Position numbers and translations under genes: made by a program. 64,000 nucleotides of DNA from DUZB01 sp963747555 (lineage in GTDB: Bacteria > Desulfobacterota > DSM-4660 > Desulfatiglandales > Desulfatiglandaceae): contig CAVVFZ010000005.1 in NCBI GenBank assembly GCA_963747555.1, positions 62,001 to 126,000 of the forward strand, in the 5' to 3' direction. Position 1 is the stretch's first letter; each line of letters starts with the position of its first letter. Under the pieces are notes generated by a model that saw only the letters and a list, made by a program, of their open reading frames with translations, ran no database searches and was not told the DNA's origin. This document shows, piece by piece, positions 26,629-35,979 of this stretch.

Positions 26629-28233
26629 ATGAAAAAAAGAGCGGTTGTGGCTTTGAAGAAAGGAATAGGCATTCTCTTATTTATCCTGGTAGCCGGTATT
26701 TTTTACGTTCCCCATCTACCCGCAATGGAACCCATGGACGAACTTCGCATTGGAGACGGAAAAGGCGACTGGGGGGACCCCAATCCCTATCGGCACTATG
26801 CACGTGGACCGGGTTATGTTCGTATGAGCTGGGTATTTGATACGCTGGTATGGAAAGACCGAAACGGGTATATCCCCGGACTTGCCAGATCGTGGGAATA
26901 CAATCCCGAAAACCAAAGCTTCATATTTAAGCTGCAAAAAGATGTAAAATGGCACGATGGGAAGTCTTTCAGTTCCGAAGATGTAGTATTCACCGTGGAA
27001 TATTTCAAGAAACACCCATACCAATGGGTGCCCATGGAAGCCGTGGCGGGCGCTGAAGCAGACGGACCCGAAAAGGTCATCATCAAGATGAAAGCGCCCT
27101 ACGCCCCGTTCCTGGCCTACGTAGGCGGGACCATGCCCATCATTCCCAAACATATATGGGAAAAGGTGGAGGATCCTGCCAGATTTAATGATCCAACCGC
27201 ATTTACAGGAACAGGTCCGTATAGGTTTGTGGATTTCAACAAGACAAAAGGGACCTATCTGTATGAGGCCAACAAGGAATATTTTCTTGGGGAGCCGAAA
27301 GTCAGGCGTCTGATTTACATGAAAACCAGCAAACCGATCATGAGTCTCCTGAGCCACAAGGCCGATCTTGTAAACATCCAACCCGAAATGGCGAAAATCC
27401 TCAAGGAAAAGGGGATGACGGTTCTTGAGGACCAAAGGGGATGGAACAAAAAACTGATGATCAACCACAGGAAACCGCCCTTCAACCAAAAGAAATTCAG
27501 AAAAGCCCTGGCCTACGCCATCAACCAGCAGATAATCGTCGACAAGGCCCATCGCGGTTTCGGATTTCCCGCTTCCTACGGACTTTTGTCCCCTGATCAC
27601 GAGTTCTACAACCCGAATACGCCCGTCTACAAACCCGACTCCCTTAGGGCAAGGAACTTATTGGAATCTTTGGGGTACACAAGAGGTTCAGGCGGATTTT
27701 ATGAAAAGGATGGCAAGCCCCTGCAGGTGGAAATTCTTGCATCAAATATCTCCGTTGCTGGAGAATCGTCCACGGACAGAGACGGCGAGATTATCAAGAA
27801 ACAGCTCGAAGATGCCGGGATTGGGGTGAAACTCACCAACATGGAACAGGCCACAACCGATGACCGTGTGAGAAAATGGGATTTTGATTTGGCCATTTCA
27901 GGCCATGGGGGTCTTCTGGGAGATGCAATGATCCTCGACAGGATGATCAATCCCCGGTTCAAAGGGGCTGTTAATTCGGCCAGGTACGGGGCCAACCCGG
28001 AATTATTGAAGCTGCTTGAGGCCCAAAACGTGGAGATGGACGTTGAAAAAAGAAAAGCCCTGGTGTGGAAAATCCAGGAAATTCATGCGGACGAACTCCC
28101 CTCCATCCCTCTTTATTATTCCGTCTCCATGTCGGCCTATAACCCGGGAAAGGGAATTCAATGGTATTACACCAAAGGGGGCATTGCACTGGGGATTCCC
28201 ATTGCTCAGAATAAAATGTCTCTGGTGGAGTGA
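26629..28233 (+). CDS. Family 5 extracellular solute-binding protein (peptide/nickel-type ABC importer)
   Basis: The ATG at 26629 follows a GAGGAGG box. The protein has 534 residues, normal for the family. The N-terminal hydrophobic segment LLFILVAGIFYVPHLPA after KK is a signal peptide. The mature part has the family blocks ARSWEYNPENQSFIFKLQKD, WHDGKSFSSEDVVFTVEYF and AFTGTGPYRF. A late segment has LPSIPLYYSVSMSAY. It binds oligopeptides, nickel chelates or similar ligands in the periplasm and delivers them to the two permeases that follow directly. Ligand unknown. Confidence 0.9.
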   Translation: MKKRAVVALKKGIGILLFILVAGIFYVPHLPAMEPMDELRIGDGKGDWGDPNPYRHYARGPGYVRMSWVFDTLVWKDRNGYIPGLARSWEYNPENQSFIFKLQKDVKWHDGKSFSSEDVVFTVEYFKKHPYQWVPMEAVAGAEADGPEKVIIKMKAPYAPFLAYVGGTMPIIPKHIWEKVEDPARFNDPTAFTGTGPYRFVDFNKTKGTYLYEANKEYFLGEPKVRRLIYMKTSKPIMSLLSHKADLVNIQPEMAKILKEKGMTVLEDQRGWNKKLMINHRKPPFNQKKFRKALAYAINQQIIVDKAHRGFGFPASYGLLSPDHEFYNPNTPVYKPDSLRARNLLESLGYTRGSGGFYEKDGKPLQVEILASNISVAGESSTDRDGEIIKKQLEDAGIGVKLTNMEQATTDDRVRKWDFDLAISGHGGLLGDAMILDRMINPRFKGAVNSARYGANPELLKLLEAQNVEMDVEKRKALVWKIQEIHADELPSIPLYYSVSMSAYNPGKGIQWYYTKGGIALGIPIAQNKMSLVE

Positions 28234-29217
28234 ATGCGTGTGAGTCCAAAAAAACCAAAATCGCGATGGCTGTCGGCGGCCCTCACCTTTTCATCGGCCG
28301 CCCTGATAATGGTCTATCTGAGCTATGCGCTTCCGAGAATTCTGCCGGGCGACTATGTAACCGCGGTTTATGCCGGTTCTCAGGTGACCCTTACAGCTGA
28401 ACAGGAAGCCTCTCTTCAAAGCTTCTATTCCCGGGACACGAGTTTTGGTGCCTATCTGCTGCGGCTGTTCACGCTGGACTGGGGATATTCCCATGCTTTT
28501 TTAGCCCCCGTATCCGAACTCTTTTTTGGCGCCTTGCCGTGGACATTGCTCCTGTTGGGGGTCGCCAACGTCCTTGCCATGTCCGCCGGATTTATCATGG
28601 GCGTGGAAGCTGCCTGGAGACATGGGACGCGCACGGAAAAGGGCCTTGTCGCCGGAGCAACGGTTCTTGAAGGCATTCCCGAAATTTGTACCGGAGTCAT
28701 TCTCCTGGTTATTTTCGCGTTGAACCTTCAATGGTTCCCTGCCGCCGGGGCGGAAACCGCCTATGGGCAAGGAGATTTCTTCACCCATTTCATGGATATC
28801 CTGCACCATCTCGTCCTTCCACTGTGCACCCTGATCCTGGCCTATCTGCCGGGTAATTTCCTCCTTACCCGGAACAGTATGATGATGGTCATGAAAGCGC
28901 CCTACATCGAAACAGCCAGGGCAAAAGGGCTTCCCGCCCGGCGCGTTCGCTATGCCCATGCTGCAAGAAATGCCCTTCTGCCCGTGGTCACCCGATTCGG
29001 GTTAAGGCTGGCATTCATGATTACGGGCGCTTTGGTGGTGGAAAGGATCAATTCCTACCCCGGCTTGGGAACCCTTCTTTTTAATGCCATTCAGTGCCGT
29101 GATCTGCCCGTGATCCAGGCGGTGGTTCTTTTCTCTTCCCTGATCGTTCTGGCGATTATTTTGTCCATGGAAGGTGTGTATCGGATCATCGACCCAAGGA
29201 TTCGCCATGCACGTTAA
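28234..29217 (+). CDS. ABC importer permease, DppB type
   Basis: A 327-residue inner-membrane protein with about six hydrophobic helices. The cytoplasmic coupling loop ETARAKGLPARRVRYAHAAR carries the family pattern A-R-A-K-G near residues 227-247. It starts at the base after the upstream stop codon and overlaps the next permease by 11 bases. The DppB-type N-terminal pattern L-P-R-I-L-P-G-D-Y is present near residues 30-38. It forms the transmembrane channel with the DppC-type partner. Confidence 0.9.
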   Translation: MRVSPKKPKSRWLSAALTFSSAALIMVYLSYALPRILPGDYVTAVYAGSQVTLTAEQEASLQSFYSRDTSFGAYLLRLFTLDWGYSHAFLAPVSELFFGALPWTLLLLGVANVLAMSAGFIMGVEAAWRHGTRTEKGLVAGATVLEGIPEICTGVILLVIFALNLQWFPAAGAETAYGQGDFFTHFMDILHHLVLPLCTLILAYLPGNFLLTRNSMMMVMKAPYIETARAKGLPARRVRYAHAARNALLPVVTRFGLRLAFMITGALVVERINSYPGLGTLLFNAIQCRDLPVIQAVVLFSSLIVLAIILSMEGVYRIIDPRIRHAR

Positions 29218-30076
29218 GACACTCGAAGATCTCCGGCACAATGGGTGGTTCCTTACAGGCATAACGCTTATCGGGGGTTTTTTCGTCCTTGCCATAACCG
29301 GTCCGCTACTCGCCCCGTTCAATCCGAAGGACTTCTCTTTCACCCCCCTGTCGCCTCCTACCTTCCAACACCTGCTGGGTGTCAACGATGGCGGGCAGGA
29401 TATTCTTTCCGAACTTCTCTGTTCGCTTCGGAATACCGTCGTCTTTGGTCTGCTCAGCGGATCCGCGGCGCTTGTGATCGGTGTGTTGATTGGAGCTTTT
29501 TCCGGATGGTTCGGCGGGCTTCCGGGAGCACTTTTGATGCGTATGGCGGATATTTTGTTGGCCATTCCCGCCATCATGATCCTGATTATCGTCGCCGCCG
29601 TTTTTCGTCCCTCCCCATCGGTCCTGGCTCTGATCCTGGCCGCCATGACGTGGCCTACCATCAGCAAGGCAATAAGGGCACAGACACTGAGCCTGAAAGA
29701 AAGCCTTCACGTAAAGGCAGCCGCACAGATGGGTGGGGGAAACTGGTACATTATCCGGCGTCACCTTCTGCCCGAGATGTTTCCTCTATACCTGATCGGT
29801 TTTGCCTCCAAAACACGCATGGCCATGTTCATGGAGGCATCGCTGGCGTTCCTGGGGTTGTTCGATCCCGCCCGCAAATCATTGGGAATGATGATCTCGT
29901 ATGCGCTGAAATATTACTATCTGGATATCTGGTGGAACTGGCTGCTGCCGCCGATCCTCTGCCTGTCTTTGGTCATCATGTCCATCACTTTCGTTGCCAT
30001 AAGTCTTGAAAATGTCCTGGACCCCCGACTAAAAGAAGGGAACCTGAAAGAGGTTGTTATGGAGAAAAGCCCATGA
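29207..30076 (+). CDS. ABC importer permease, DppC type
   Basis: I place the start at the ATG at 29207 (MHVKTLEDLRHNG), which overlaps the end of the upstream permease and has an AAGGA box. The 289-residue protein has about six helices, the periplasmic LLGVNDGGQDILSELL block typical of DppC/OppC, and the coupling loop VKAAAQMGGGNWYIIRRHLL. It is overlapped by the ATPase gene start by four bases. Confidence 0.9.
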   Translation: MHVKTLEDLRHNGWFLTGITLIGGFFVLAITGPLLAPFNPKDFSFTPLSPPTFQHLLGVNDGGQDILSELLCSLRNTVVFGLLSGSAALVIGVLIGAFSGWFGGLPGALLMRMADILLAIPAIMILIIVAAVFRPSPSVLALILAAMTWPTISKAIRAQTLSLKESLHVKAAAQMGGGNWYIIRRHLLPEMFPLYLIGFASKTRMAMFMEASLAFLGLFDPARKSLGMMISYALKYYYLDIWWNWLLPPILCLSLVIMSITFVAISLENVLDPRLKEGNLKEVVMEKSP

Positions 30077-31899
30077 GTCTGGAAATCAAAAACCTTGATG
30101 TGATCTACGGAAACGGAGGTCACAGCATCCAGGCCCTCGAAGAGATAGATCTCACTATTGACCGTGGACAGTGTCTCGCCCTTATTGGAGAGTCCGGATC
30201 AGGGAAAACCACGTTCGGGAAGGCATGCCTGGGACTCCTTCCGGAAAACGCCCGCATCCATGGAAGCCTCTCCCTGAACGGTGGAAGAATTCCTTTCGAA
30301 AACAAGGAGCTTATACAAGGCATCCGCTGGAAAAAAATCGCCATGGCGTTTCAGAACGGCGCGACCACTCTCAACCCCTCACACAGAATCATCGACCAGG
30401 TTGCGGAACCTCTCATGGTACATGGGATGGAAAACAGCTGCAACGCAAGGATGCGTGCCGCCGCTGTGCTCGAGCGGATGGGAATCGGGTTCAACCAACA
30501 CGAAAGGTATCCCCATCAGTTCAGTGGAGGACAGGCCCAAAAAATCCAGCTTGCCATGGCCATGATCCTTGATCCCGATGTTCTTATCCTCGACGAACCC
30601 ACGTCCGCGTTGGATGCCCTGAGCAAGGGGCTCGTTCACAGGCTTATTATTGAGAAAAAATCCCATGGAAAGATCATTGTCCTTATTACCCATGACCTGG
30701 AATTTGCCGTCGGGTGTGCCGACACGGTGGCGGTTCTTTATCTTGGCCAAATCATGGAAAAACTTCCCCCGAAGCAAATCTTTTCAAACCCACTCCACCC
30801 CTACACCCTGGCTCTCAAGAGGTCCTACCCGGCCATGAACAATGTCAGGGATCTTGGCGGAATTCGAGGCGATGCCTTTTACAGGACCGTTCACCAGCAT
30901 GGTCGCGGGAAGGAAACAGATTATCTGCATTCCCATATCCAGGTCCCGGAATCCAGTCACAAGGACGGCCATGCTCCTCCAACCGGATGTCTCTTCGGCG
31001 AGAGGTGCACCCAGGCGATTGAAAGATGCAGACAGGGGCCTATTCTTTTAGAGAACGTTGAAGATCACCAAGTTCGATGTATCCGTCGTGGCATAGCCGC
31101 AAGGCTCGTTTTGAATGATGTAAAAAAGAGATACGGCGTCACACGGGCCTTGCATCCGGTGACCCTGATCCTTAAGGCGGGAGAGATCTTTTCCCTGATG
31201 GGTGAAACGGGATCCGGCAAAACGACCCTGGCTATGATTGCAGCGGGTGTGCTGCCTCCGGATGCAGGAACTCGATATTTTGAAGAACGAGACATGGATC
31301 AATGGATCAAAAAGGAGTACAGATCCCTGGCCGGGAAAATCGGCGTCATCTATCAGAATCCGGCACAATCGGTCAGTCATCGCTTTACGGTCGGAGAGAT
31401 TATTGCGGAACCCTTAAATATCCATAGGATTTTCAAGGGAAAAAAAGAAAGGGAAAGGCGCGTCAAGGAGTGCCTTACGGATGTACATCTTTCAACAGAC
31501 GATCATTTCCTGGAACGCTATCCCCATGAACTCAACACGGGAGCGCTTCAGCGCATCTGTATAGCTCGCGCGCTGGTTCTCAATCCAACCCTTCTCATCG
31601 CCGATGAGCCAACCAGTTCCCTTGATCCGAGTGTTCAGGCGAAAATTCTAAAACTCCTTCTTGAGCTCCAGATTCAAAAGGGCTTGACCATGCTCTTTGT
31701 GAGTCACGACGTGGGTCTCGTTCGAAAAATCAGCGACCGCATCGGAGTCATGTATCAGGGTCGCATGGTGGAGACGGGCCCCGCTTCCATTGTCCTTCAG
31801 CAACCCCGTCATCCCTATACCCGACTCTTGATCCGGAGCGCCAGGGGAGAGTTTTCCCAAGAGAATACTTGTGAAGAACCTTTTTCCTCCACGCATTGA
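30073..31899 (+). CDS. Fused double ABC ATPase of the importer (DppD-DppF type)
   Basis: A 608-residue protein with two nucleotide-binding domains. The first has Walker A GESGSGKTTF, signature FSGGQAQ and Walker B VLILDEPTSALD. A linker at about 310-340 carries four Cys (C-L-F-G-E-R-C, then C-R-Q-G-P, then V-R-C), the oligopeptide-transporter motif that can hold an iron-sulfur cluster. The second has Walker A GETGSGKTTL and Walker B LLIADEPTSSLD, but its signature reads LNTGALQR instead of LSGGQ. A fused ATPase replaces the usual two separate subunits. The degenerate second signature suggests an asymmetric cycle. Confidence 0.9.
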   Translation: MSLEIKNLDVIYGNGGHSIQALEEIDLTIDRGQCLALIGESGSGKTTFGKACLGLLPENARIHGSLSLNGGRIPFENKELIQGIRWKKIAMAFQNGATTLNPSHRIIDQVAEPLMVHGMENSCNARMRAAAVLERMGIGFNQHERYPHQFSGGQAQKIQLAMAMILDPDVLILDEPTSALDALSKGLVHRLIIEKKSHGKIIVLITHDLEFAVGCADTVAVLYLGQIMEKLPPKQIFSNPLHPYTLALKRSYPAMNNVRDLGGIRGDAFYRTVHQHGRGKETDYLHSHIQVPESSHKDGHAPPTGCLFGERCTQAIERCRQGPILLENVEDHQVRCIRRGIAARLVLNDVKKRYGVTRALHPVTLILKAGEIFSLMGETGSGKTTLAMIAAGVLPPDAGTRYFEERDMDQWIKKEYRSLAGKIGVIYQNPAQSVSHRFTVGEIIAEPLNIHRIFKGKKERERRVKECLTDVHLSTDDHFLERYPHELNTGALQRICIARALVLNPTLLIADEPTSSLDPSVQAKILKLLLELQIQKGLTMLFVSHDVGLVRKISDRIGVMYQGRMVETGPASIVLQQPRHPYTRLLIRSARGEFSQENTCEEPFSSTH

Positions 31900-31907
31900 A
31901 AATTTTC

Positions 31908-31936
31908 TTGACAAACAAAACTGCCCGACCTATGTA
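31908..31936 (+). promoter_or_regulatory. Sigma-70-like promoter upstream of the Tat-exported protein
   Basis: TTGACA at 31908-31913 and TATGTA at 31931-31936 are separated by 17 bases. They lie just after the importer operon's last gene and about 137 bases before the YcbK-like start. Confidence 0.6.
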
Positions 31937-32072
31937 GAATAAAAAAAATCAACGGTACGCCATTTGGCCTTCACGCGATGAAACGAGATGTCCGTTTTTG
32001 AATCTGAAGACTCTTTGCATGTTCTTTCGGAATCAGGAGAAATTTCATAATCTTATGAAGGAAGATCTGTGA

Positions 32073-32651
32073 ATGCTTTTCGACCCTGAGAAGGTAAAAA
32101 AACTTTTTGAAGCCGATATGGGGAGAAGACGGTTTCTGAAAATCGGCGCCATAGCTGCTGCTGCCGGACTTCTCCCATTCCCCGTTGTTCAAGCCCACTG
32201 TTTCTCCCCTACACGCTCTCTTTCGCTGTTCAGCCCCAATACGAGAGAATCGTTCAACGGCGTCTATTATGCGGATGGGAAATATCTTCCGGACGCCATG
32301 GAAAAAATCGATCATATCATGCGTGACCACAGGACGGGGGATATTCATTGGATTGATCCGGATCTGCTGGATATCCTTTTTGCCATCTCTCAGAAGGCCC
32401 GAAGCGCATCTCCACTGAACGTTATTTCGGGATATCGCTGCCCGGCCACCAATGCGTGGCTGCGAAAACGATCCAAAAAGGTGGCCCGAAAAAGTCTGCA
32501 TATAGCAGGACAGGCGGCTGATATAAGGGTTCCGGGTATTCGAACCTCTTCTCTGAAACAAGTGGCGGTGAGCATAAAAGGCGGCGGCGTTGGGTATTAT
32601 CCTTACTCGCGTTTTGTTCATGTGGATACCGGCCCTATCCGTTACTGGTAG
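32073..32651 (+). CDS. YcbK-like (DUF882/M15-fold) Tat-exported protein
   Basis: A 192-residue protein with a twin-arginine signal: MGRRRFLKIGAIAAAAGLLP at about residues 16-35. The mature part has the peptidase-M15-fold zinc pattern: I-S-G-Y-R-C-P-A-T-N, S-L-H-I-A-G-Q-A-A-D-I-R and F-V-H-V-D-T-G-P-I-R-Y-W. These supply His, Asp and His ligands. YcbK family proteins are periplasmic and thought to act on peptidoglycan peptides. Starts at 32073 (MLFDPEKVKK) with a weak ribosome site; a start at the Met of MGRRRF is also possible. Confidence 0.85.
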   Translation: MLFDPEKVKKLFEADMGRRRFLKIGAIAAAAGLLPFPVVQAHCFSPTRSLSLFSPNTRESFNGVYYADGKYLPDAMEKIDHIMRDHRTGDIHWIDPDLLDILFAISQKARSASPLNVISGYRCPATNAWLRKRSKKVARKSLHIAGQAADIRVPGIRTSSLKQVAVSIKGGGVGYYPYSRFVHVDTGPIRYW

Positions 32652-32974
32652 ACACTGCCCCGTAAAAAAGAAAAGGGAAACCGCCTCTCTTGTCTGAATC
32701 CTCCCATCGCGAATTGCCTGAGTAATCGTTTCTTCTCAATTCCCGGTTTCAAATGTCCCAAGCCAATCGCTGATATGCTCTTGTATTCAATTGCAATTTG
32801 ACATGAAAATGTTGTATACATGGACTGACGTGTGATGTTCGTTGGATGCGGGGTCTCGCATATTTGAAGGTTGGCTTCGCGTGTTTCTATTGAAACGGCC
32901 AACGACGTCCAACTGTTTCTGGAAAGGCCGGATTTTTGGACGAACCATTGCCTTCATAAAAATGGAGAAGGGTC
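32652..32974. other. Intergenic region with a candidate promoter
   Basis: About 320 bases without a convincing gene. TTGCAA at 32791-32796 and TATACA at 32815-32820, 18 bases apart, form a possible promoter for the acidic secreted protein to the right. Confidence 0.45.
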
Positions 32975-33325
32975 ATGATAAAGGAACTTTCCTTATTGTA
33001 TGTCGTGCTGATCCTGCATCTGCCGCCACACCCCGCTCTCGCACAAAAATCGGCGCCAGTGCCTCTAATTGTCTCTGCGCGCGGCATGATGGATACACTG
33101 TCATCCTCCCCGAAAAGCGGTGATGGACAGCTTTTCGAAGTAATTGCTCAAGTCAGGACCGAACCAGAGGGGGTGGAAACAGTGGCATCAGCTGAAGACG
33201 ACAGCGACAGCGATAGTGGGACGGAAACATCTTCCGGCGACGATGACACCGATGCGGACACGGACAGCGACAGCAATGACGATGCGGACAGAGGGGACAG
33301 CTCCTTGACGCCTGCCGAACAATAA
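32975..33325 (+). CDS. Secreted protein with Asp/Ser-rich acidic tail
   Basis: A 116-residue protein with an N-terminal signal peptide (LLYVVLILHLPPHPALAQ), likely cleaved after A-L-A-Q. A middle segment of about 50 ordinary residues follows. About residues 73-108 then form a low-complexity run of Asp, Ser, Thr and Glu, with several D-x-D-x-D/S patterns of the kind that bind calcium. A GAGAAGGG box precedes the ATG. No family recognised. Extracellular or periplasmic location is inferred. Confidence 0.6.
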   Translation: MIKELSLLYVVLILHLPPHPALAQKSAPVPLIVSARGMMDTLSSSPKSGDGQLFEVIAQVRTEPEGVETVASAEDDSDSDSGTETSSGDDDTDADTDSDSNDDADRGDSSLTPAEQ

Positions 33326-33372
33326 TAACCTCTCGCTTGGTTCTTCTCAGCCGGACCGACAATGGAAAACCG

Positions 33373-34884
33373 ATGAAAAACATCTTTCACCTTTTCAGGC
33401 GGAATCCGGATCGAAAACGTTATGAATCTGAATTTCATGCCACTTTAAACCTCCAGGCGCGGGCTCTCCAAATGCCCCTCGGATTCCTGGCAAGCGTGGC
33501 CTGGATCAATTTTGCGTTTACGATTGATCCAAAGTTACACCCGGAATTTCCTGAACTTTTTTATTTCAGGATGGCCCTTACCGTGGTGGGAATCATTGTT
33601 CTTCTATGTTCCTTTTTTGAACGTTTGAGAGGAAAGGGGTTAGGACTCATCTATGTTCTGACAGCTTTCTCTTTGTTGTCGTGCAGTTTTTTTACAGGGA
33701 GAGTTGCCGATGATGCGGGATATGTATCCGGGCTGCAGCTTCTCATCGTGATTATCATCGCCGTACCGTTCACCCTCAAGACCATTGCCATCTTCTACGG
33801 AGCTTCCATCCTCCTTTTTCTGATTGCGGTGCAGATCTACAGCCCTGTCCTGAATACAGCCTCGGCGGAATATTCCATGAATAATCTGGCATTGGCCTAT
33901 ATGGTCGGATTCCTTCTGGCCTGGGTCATGGATCGATACAGATTCACGATGTTCATCCATCAGTTCAAGCTAAACCGCGCAAAAGAAACTGCAGAGGAAA
34001 CCGCAATAGAAAAAAGCAGGTTTATCGGGAACATAACCAGTGAAATCAGCGTTCCGCTCAATGCCGTCACCGATTTATCCAGTACGGCAAAACGACAGGA
34101 AACCATCATGGCCAACCACGCGGAATCCACCAGTAAAGTTTTGGGTTCGGTGGACGCGATCACCCGTGTTACGGAGGAATTGGTTGAGACCATGCAAAGA
34201 GTGGCAATCCTGTCTCAGGAAGCATCCGTTTTTGCCGACACCTGCCAGCAAGACCTGATTCGCATGAAAACGGCCATGAGAGAGATGGGGAACGCCTCTA
34301 AATCCATATCAGGGAGACTGGAAACCATCAATGAAAAGACAGAGAATATCACCAACGTGGTTACGACCATATCCAAGGTGGCGGAACAGACAAACCTCCT
34401 TTCATTAAACGCCGCCATCGAAGCTGAAAAGGCAGGTGAATACGGGCGAGGCTTTAAAGTGGTTGCAAGGGAAATCAGACGGCTTGCAGACCAAACAGCC
34501 ATCGCCACGGTAGACATCGACCAGACGGTTCATGAAATGCACAAAGCCGTATCAGCCGGCGTCATGGAGATGGATAAATTCATCATGACGGTAAAGCAAA
34601 GTGCAGCAGATGTGGATCTGATCGGAGACCAGGTCACCCATATCATAGATCATGTTCAAACCCTTTCTCCCAGTTATGACCGCATCAATGAAACCGTGCA
34701 GCTTCAATCCGTTAATGCGCGGGATATAGGAAAAGCGATGGAACAACTGAGCCAGGAGATTGGGCAGATTACAGAAACCCTACATAACACCTATGCCGCT
34801 ATTGAGCTGCTTAGTGAGGCGGAAAAGCGCTTGCAGCAAGAAGTTTCAAGGTTTGGGGCCACAGCCGAAAAATTTCGCGAATAG
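33373..34884 (+). CDS. Methyl-accepting chemotaxis protein with multi-pass sensor region
   Basis: The start at 33373 (MKNIFHLFRRNPDRKRY) is preferred over an in-frame codon 36 bases upstream. About residues 35-205 contain five or six hydrophobic helices with short loops, so sensing is probably within the membrane rather than by a periplasmic domain, and no HAMP domain is evident. The signalling domain holds the conserved tip AEQTNLLSLNAAIEAEKAGE. At 503 residues it has typical length. It signals to CheA/CheW, which are not encoded here. Confidence 0.88.
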   Translation: MKNIFHLFRRNPDRKRYESEFHATLNLQARALQMPLGFLASVAWINFAFTIDPKLHPEFPELFYFRMALTVVGIIVLLCSFFERLRGKGLGLIYVLTAFSLLSCSFFTGRVADDAGYVSGLQLLIVIIIAVPFTLKTIAIFYGASILLFLIAVQIYSPVLNTASAEYSMNNLALAYMVGFLLAWVMDRYRFTMFIHQFKLNRAKETAEETAIEKSRFIGNITSEISVPLNAVTDLSSTAKRQETIMANHAESTSKVLGSVDAITRVTEELVETMQRVAILSQEASVFADTCQQDLIRMKTAMREMGNASKSISGRLETINEKTENITNVVTTISKVAEQTNLLSLNAAIEAEKAGEYGRGFKVVAREIRRLADQTAIATVDIDQTVHEMHKAVSAGVMEMDKFIMTVKQSAADVDLIGDQVTHIIDHVQTLSPSYDRINETVQLQSVNARDIGKAMEQLSQEIGQITETLHNTYAAIELLSEAEKRLQQEVSRFGATAEKFRE

Positions 34885-34910
34885 GAGGAAGCCGGAAGTG
34901 AAACGGTCCC

Positions 34911-35156
34911 CTAAGTGAGCCCTTCCGGTCCACAAAAAAAGGTCAGCTCCCACTCAAAGGATGTTGAATCGTGACGAAGAATATAAACTGATCCGTCCTC
35001 TCCGGACACCTTGAAATAACGGTGATCCGGAGAAAGCCACCGATCCAGAACGTCCCTGACTTCAATGTACTTTTCGCCCATCAGAAAACGCCTCGGGGTC
35101 TCCTCCCCCCGATATCCCGCGTAACACTCAACCTGAATCCCCATGGGTCCCGCCAA
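34911..35156 (-). CDS. Conserved small protein of 81 residues, function unknown
   Basis: A compact soluble protein beginning MAGPMGIQVECYAGYRG, with PRRFLMGEKYIEVRDVLDRW, DHRYFKVSGEDGSVYILRHD and WELTFF. It seems to be a small beta barrel of the kind found as a conserved single-domain family in anaerobes, but I cannot name it. It follows the monooxygenase-like gene by one base, so the two form one transcript. Confidence 0.6.
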   Translation of the reverse strand: MAGPMGIQVECYAGYRGEETPRRFLMGEKYIEVRDVLDRWLSPDHRYFKVSGEDGSVYILRHDSTSFEWELTFFCGPEGLT

Positions 35157-35157
35157 T

Positions 35158-35469
35158 TCAGCTTGCTTGAATTCGATGCGCCAGATTATCCACCGTAACA
35201 GGACAAATCATATATTGAATCTCCGGAGGGGACCCATATTTCTCAGTCACCACAGCCTGCCACTCCGTTGTGTAACAGGCCTCTGCATCTGACTTAGATC
35301 GCCATAGATAGATTCCACCGGCCTGATCTCCCTCATCGTTTAGAAAGTAATGCTTCCGAATCAGCCCTTCTCTTCCGAGATATTTCGGAGCCGTTTCCTC
35401 GAAGACCTTCGTTGCCTCCACAATGCTCCAGACTCCCCGCAGTTTAAACGTGACCATAACAATAATCAT
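35158..35469 (-). CDS. Dimeric alpha-beta barrel (YdhR/ABM-like) protein
   Basis: A 103-residue protein with a ferredoxin-like layout: strand VMVTFKLRGVWSIVEATKVF, helix, R-E-G-L-I-R-K-H-Y-F-L-N-D and G-G-I-Y-L-W-R-S-K-S-D-A-E. This is the pattern of YdhR-type putative monooxygenases. A GGGGGAGAT stretch lies before the start. It is upstream of and almost overlaps the 81-residue gene. No cofactor motif is visible. Confidence 0.65.
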   Translation of the reverse strand: MIIVMVTFKLRGVWSIVEATKVFEETAPKYLGREGLIRKHYFLNDEGDQAGGIYLWRSKSDAEACYTTEWQAVVTEKYGSPPEIQYMICPVTVDNLAHRIQAS

Positions 35470-35826
35470 AATCTCCCCCCTATTTTAACATTTCACCCTT
35501 GCCGCTCTGAAGGAGTCCTCACAGTTTTCAAAATGATGTAATATTGCTGCCACACTTGACTATAACGGAAAGGTTTTGAATATTCCACAAAATCGCTCTG
35601 CCTGCAAGGAATTTACCATGTGAGATGGTTTTTCTGGGTGGCAGGAACGGGAAAGGGGGACCAGATGTTCGAAAGGATTTGCCGATTTCTTTGCCTGAAT
35701 GCAATAGCATATTCAGGACGGAAAGGATTTCATGAAAAAGGGGGGAATGGAATAGGTCCGGACGGAACAATATGTTTTGGATCAAAATGAATTCCCGGAT
35801 CACTGGGGGGAATCCTCAAAAAGCCT
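35470..35826. other. Non-coding stretch
   Basis: About 360 bases. No frame has coding character or a good ribosome site, and no repeat or RNA signal is clear. Confidence 0.45.
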
Positions 35827-35979
35827 CTATTCGTCCGATAGCGGATCTCTATCTACCGTATCTTCCTCTCTGTTGCAGTCGGAAAGATTTCCGACCAGCA
35901 TCCCATTCATATCGAAGATGAAACAACCTTCCTGCATGCCCGCTTTGAGACCAACGTCGTCATATATAGCTTTTTCCAT
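35827..35979 (-). CDS. Small hypothetical protein of 50 residues
   Basis: A short frame beginning MEKAIYDDVGLKAGMQEGCF, followed by IFDMNGMLVGNLSDC, an acidic run and the stop at 35827. An AGGAGGTGG box stands seven bases before the ATG, one of the best ribosome sites in the region. No membrane segment. No family recognised. Confidence 0.5.
   Translation of the reverse strand: MEKAIYDDVGLKAGMQEGCFIFDMNGMLVGNLSDCNREEDTVDRDPLSDE

Noticed and set aside
26716..27600. 294-codon minus-strand open frame
   Set aside because: It lies wholly within the solute-binding protein gene, which is clearly coding on the plus strand.
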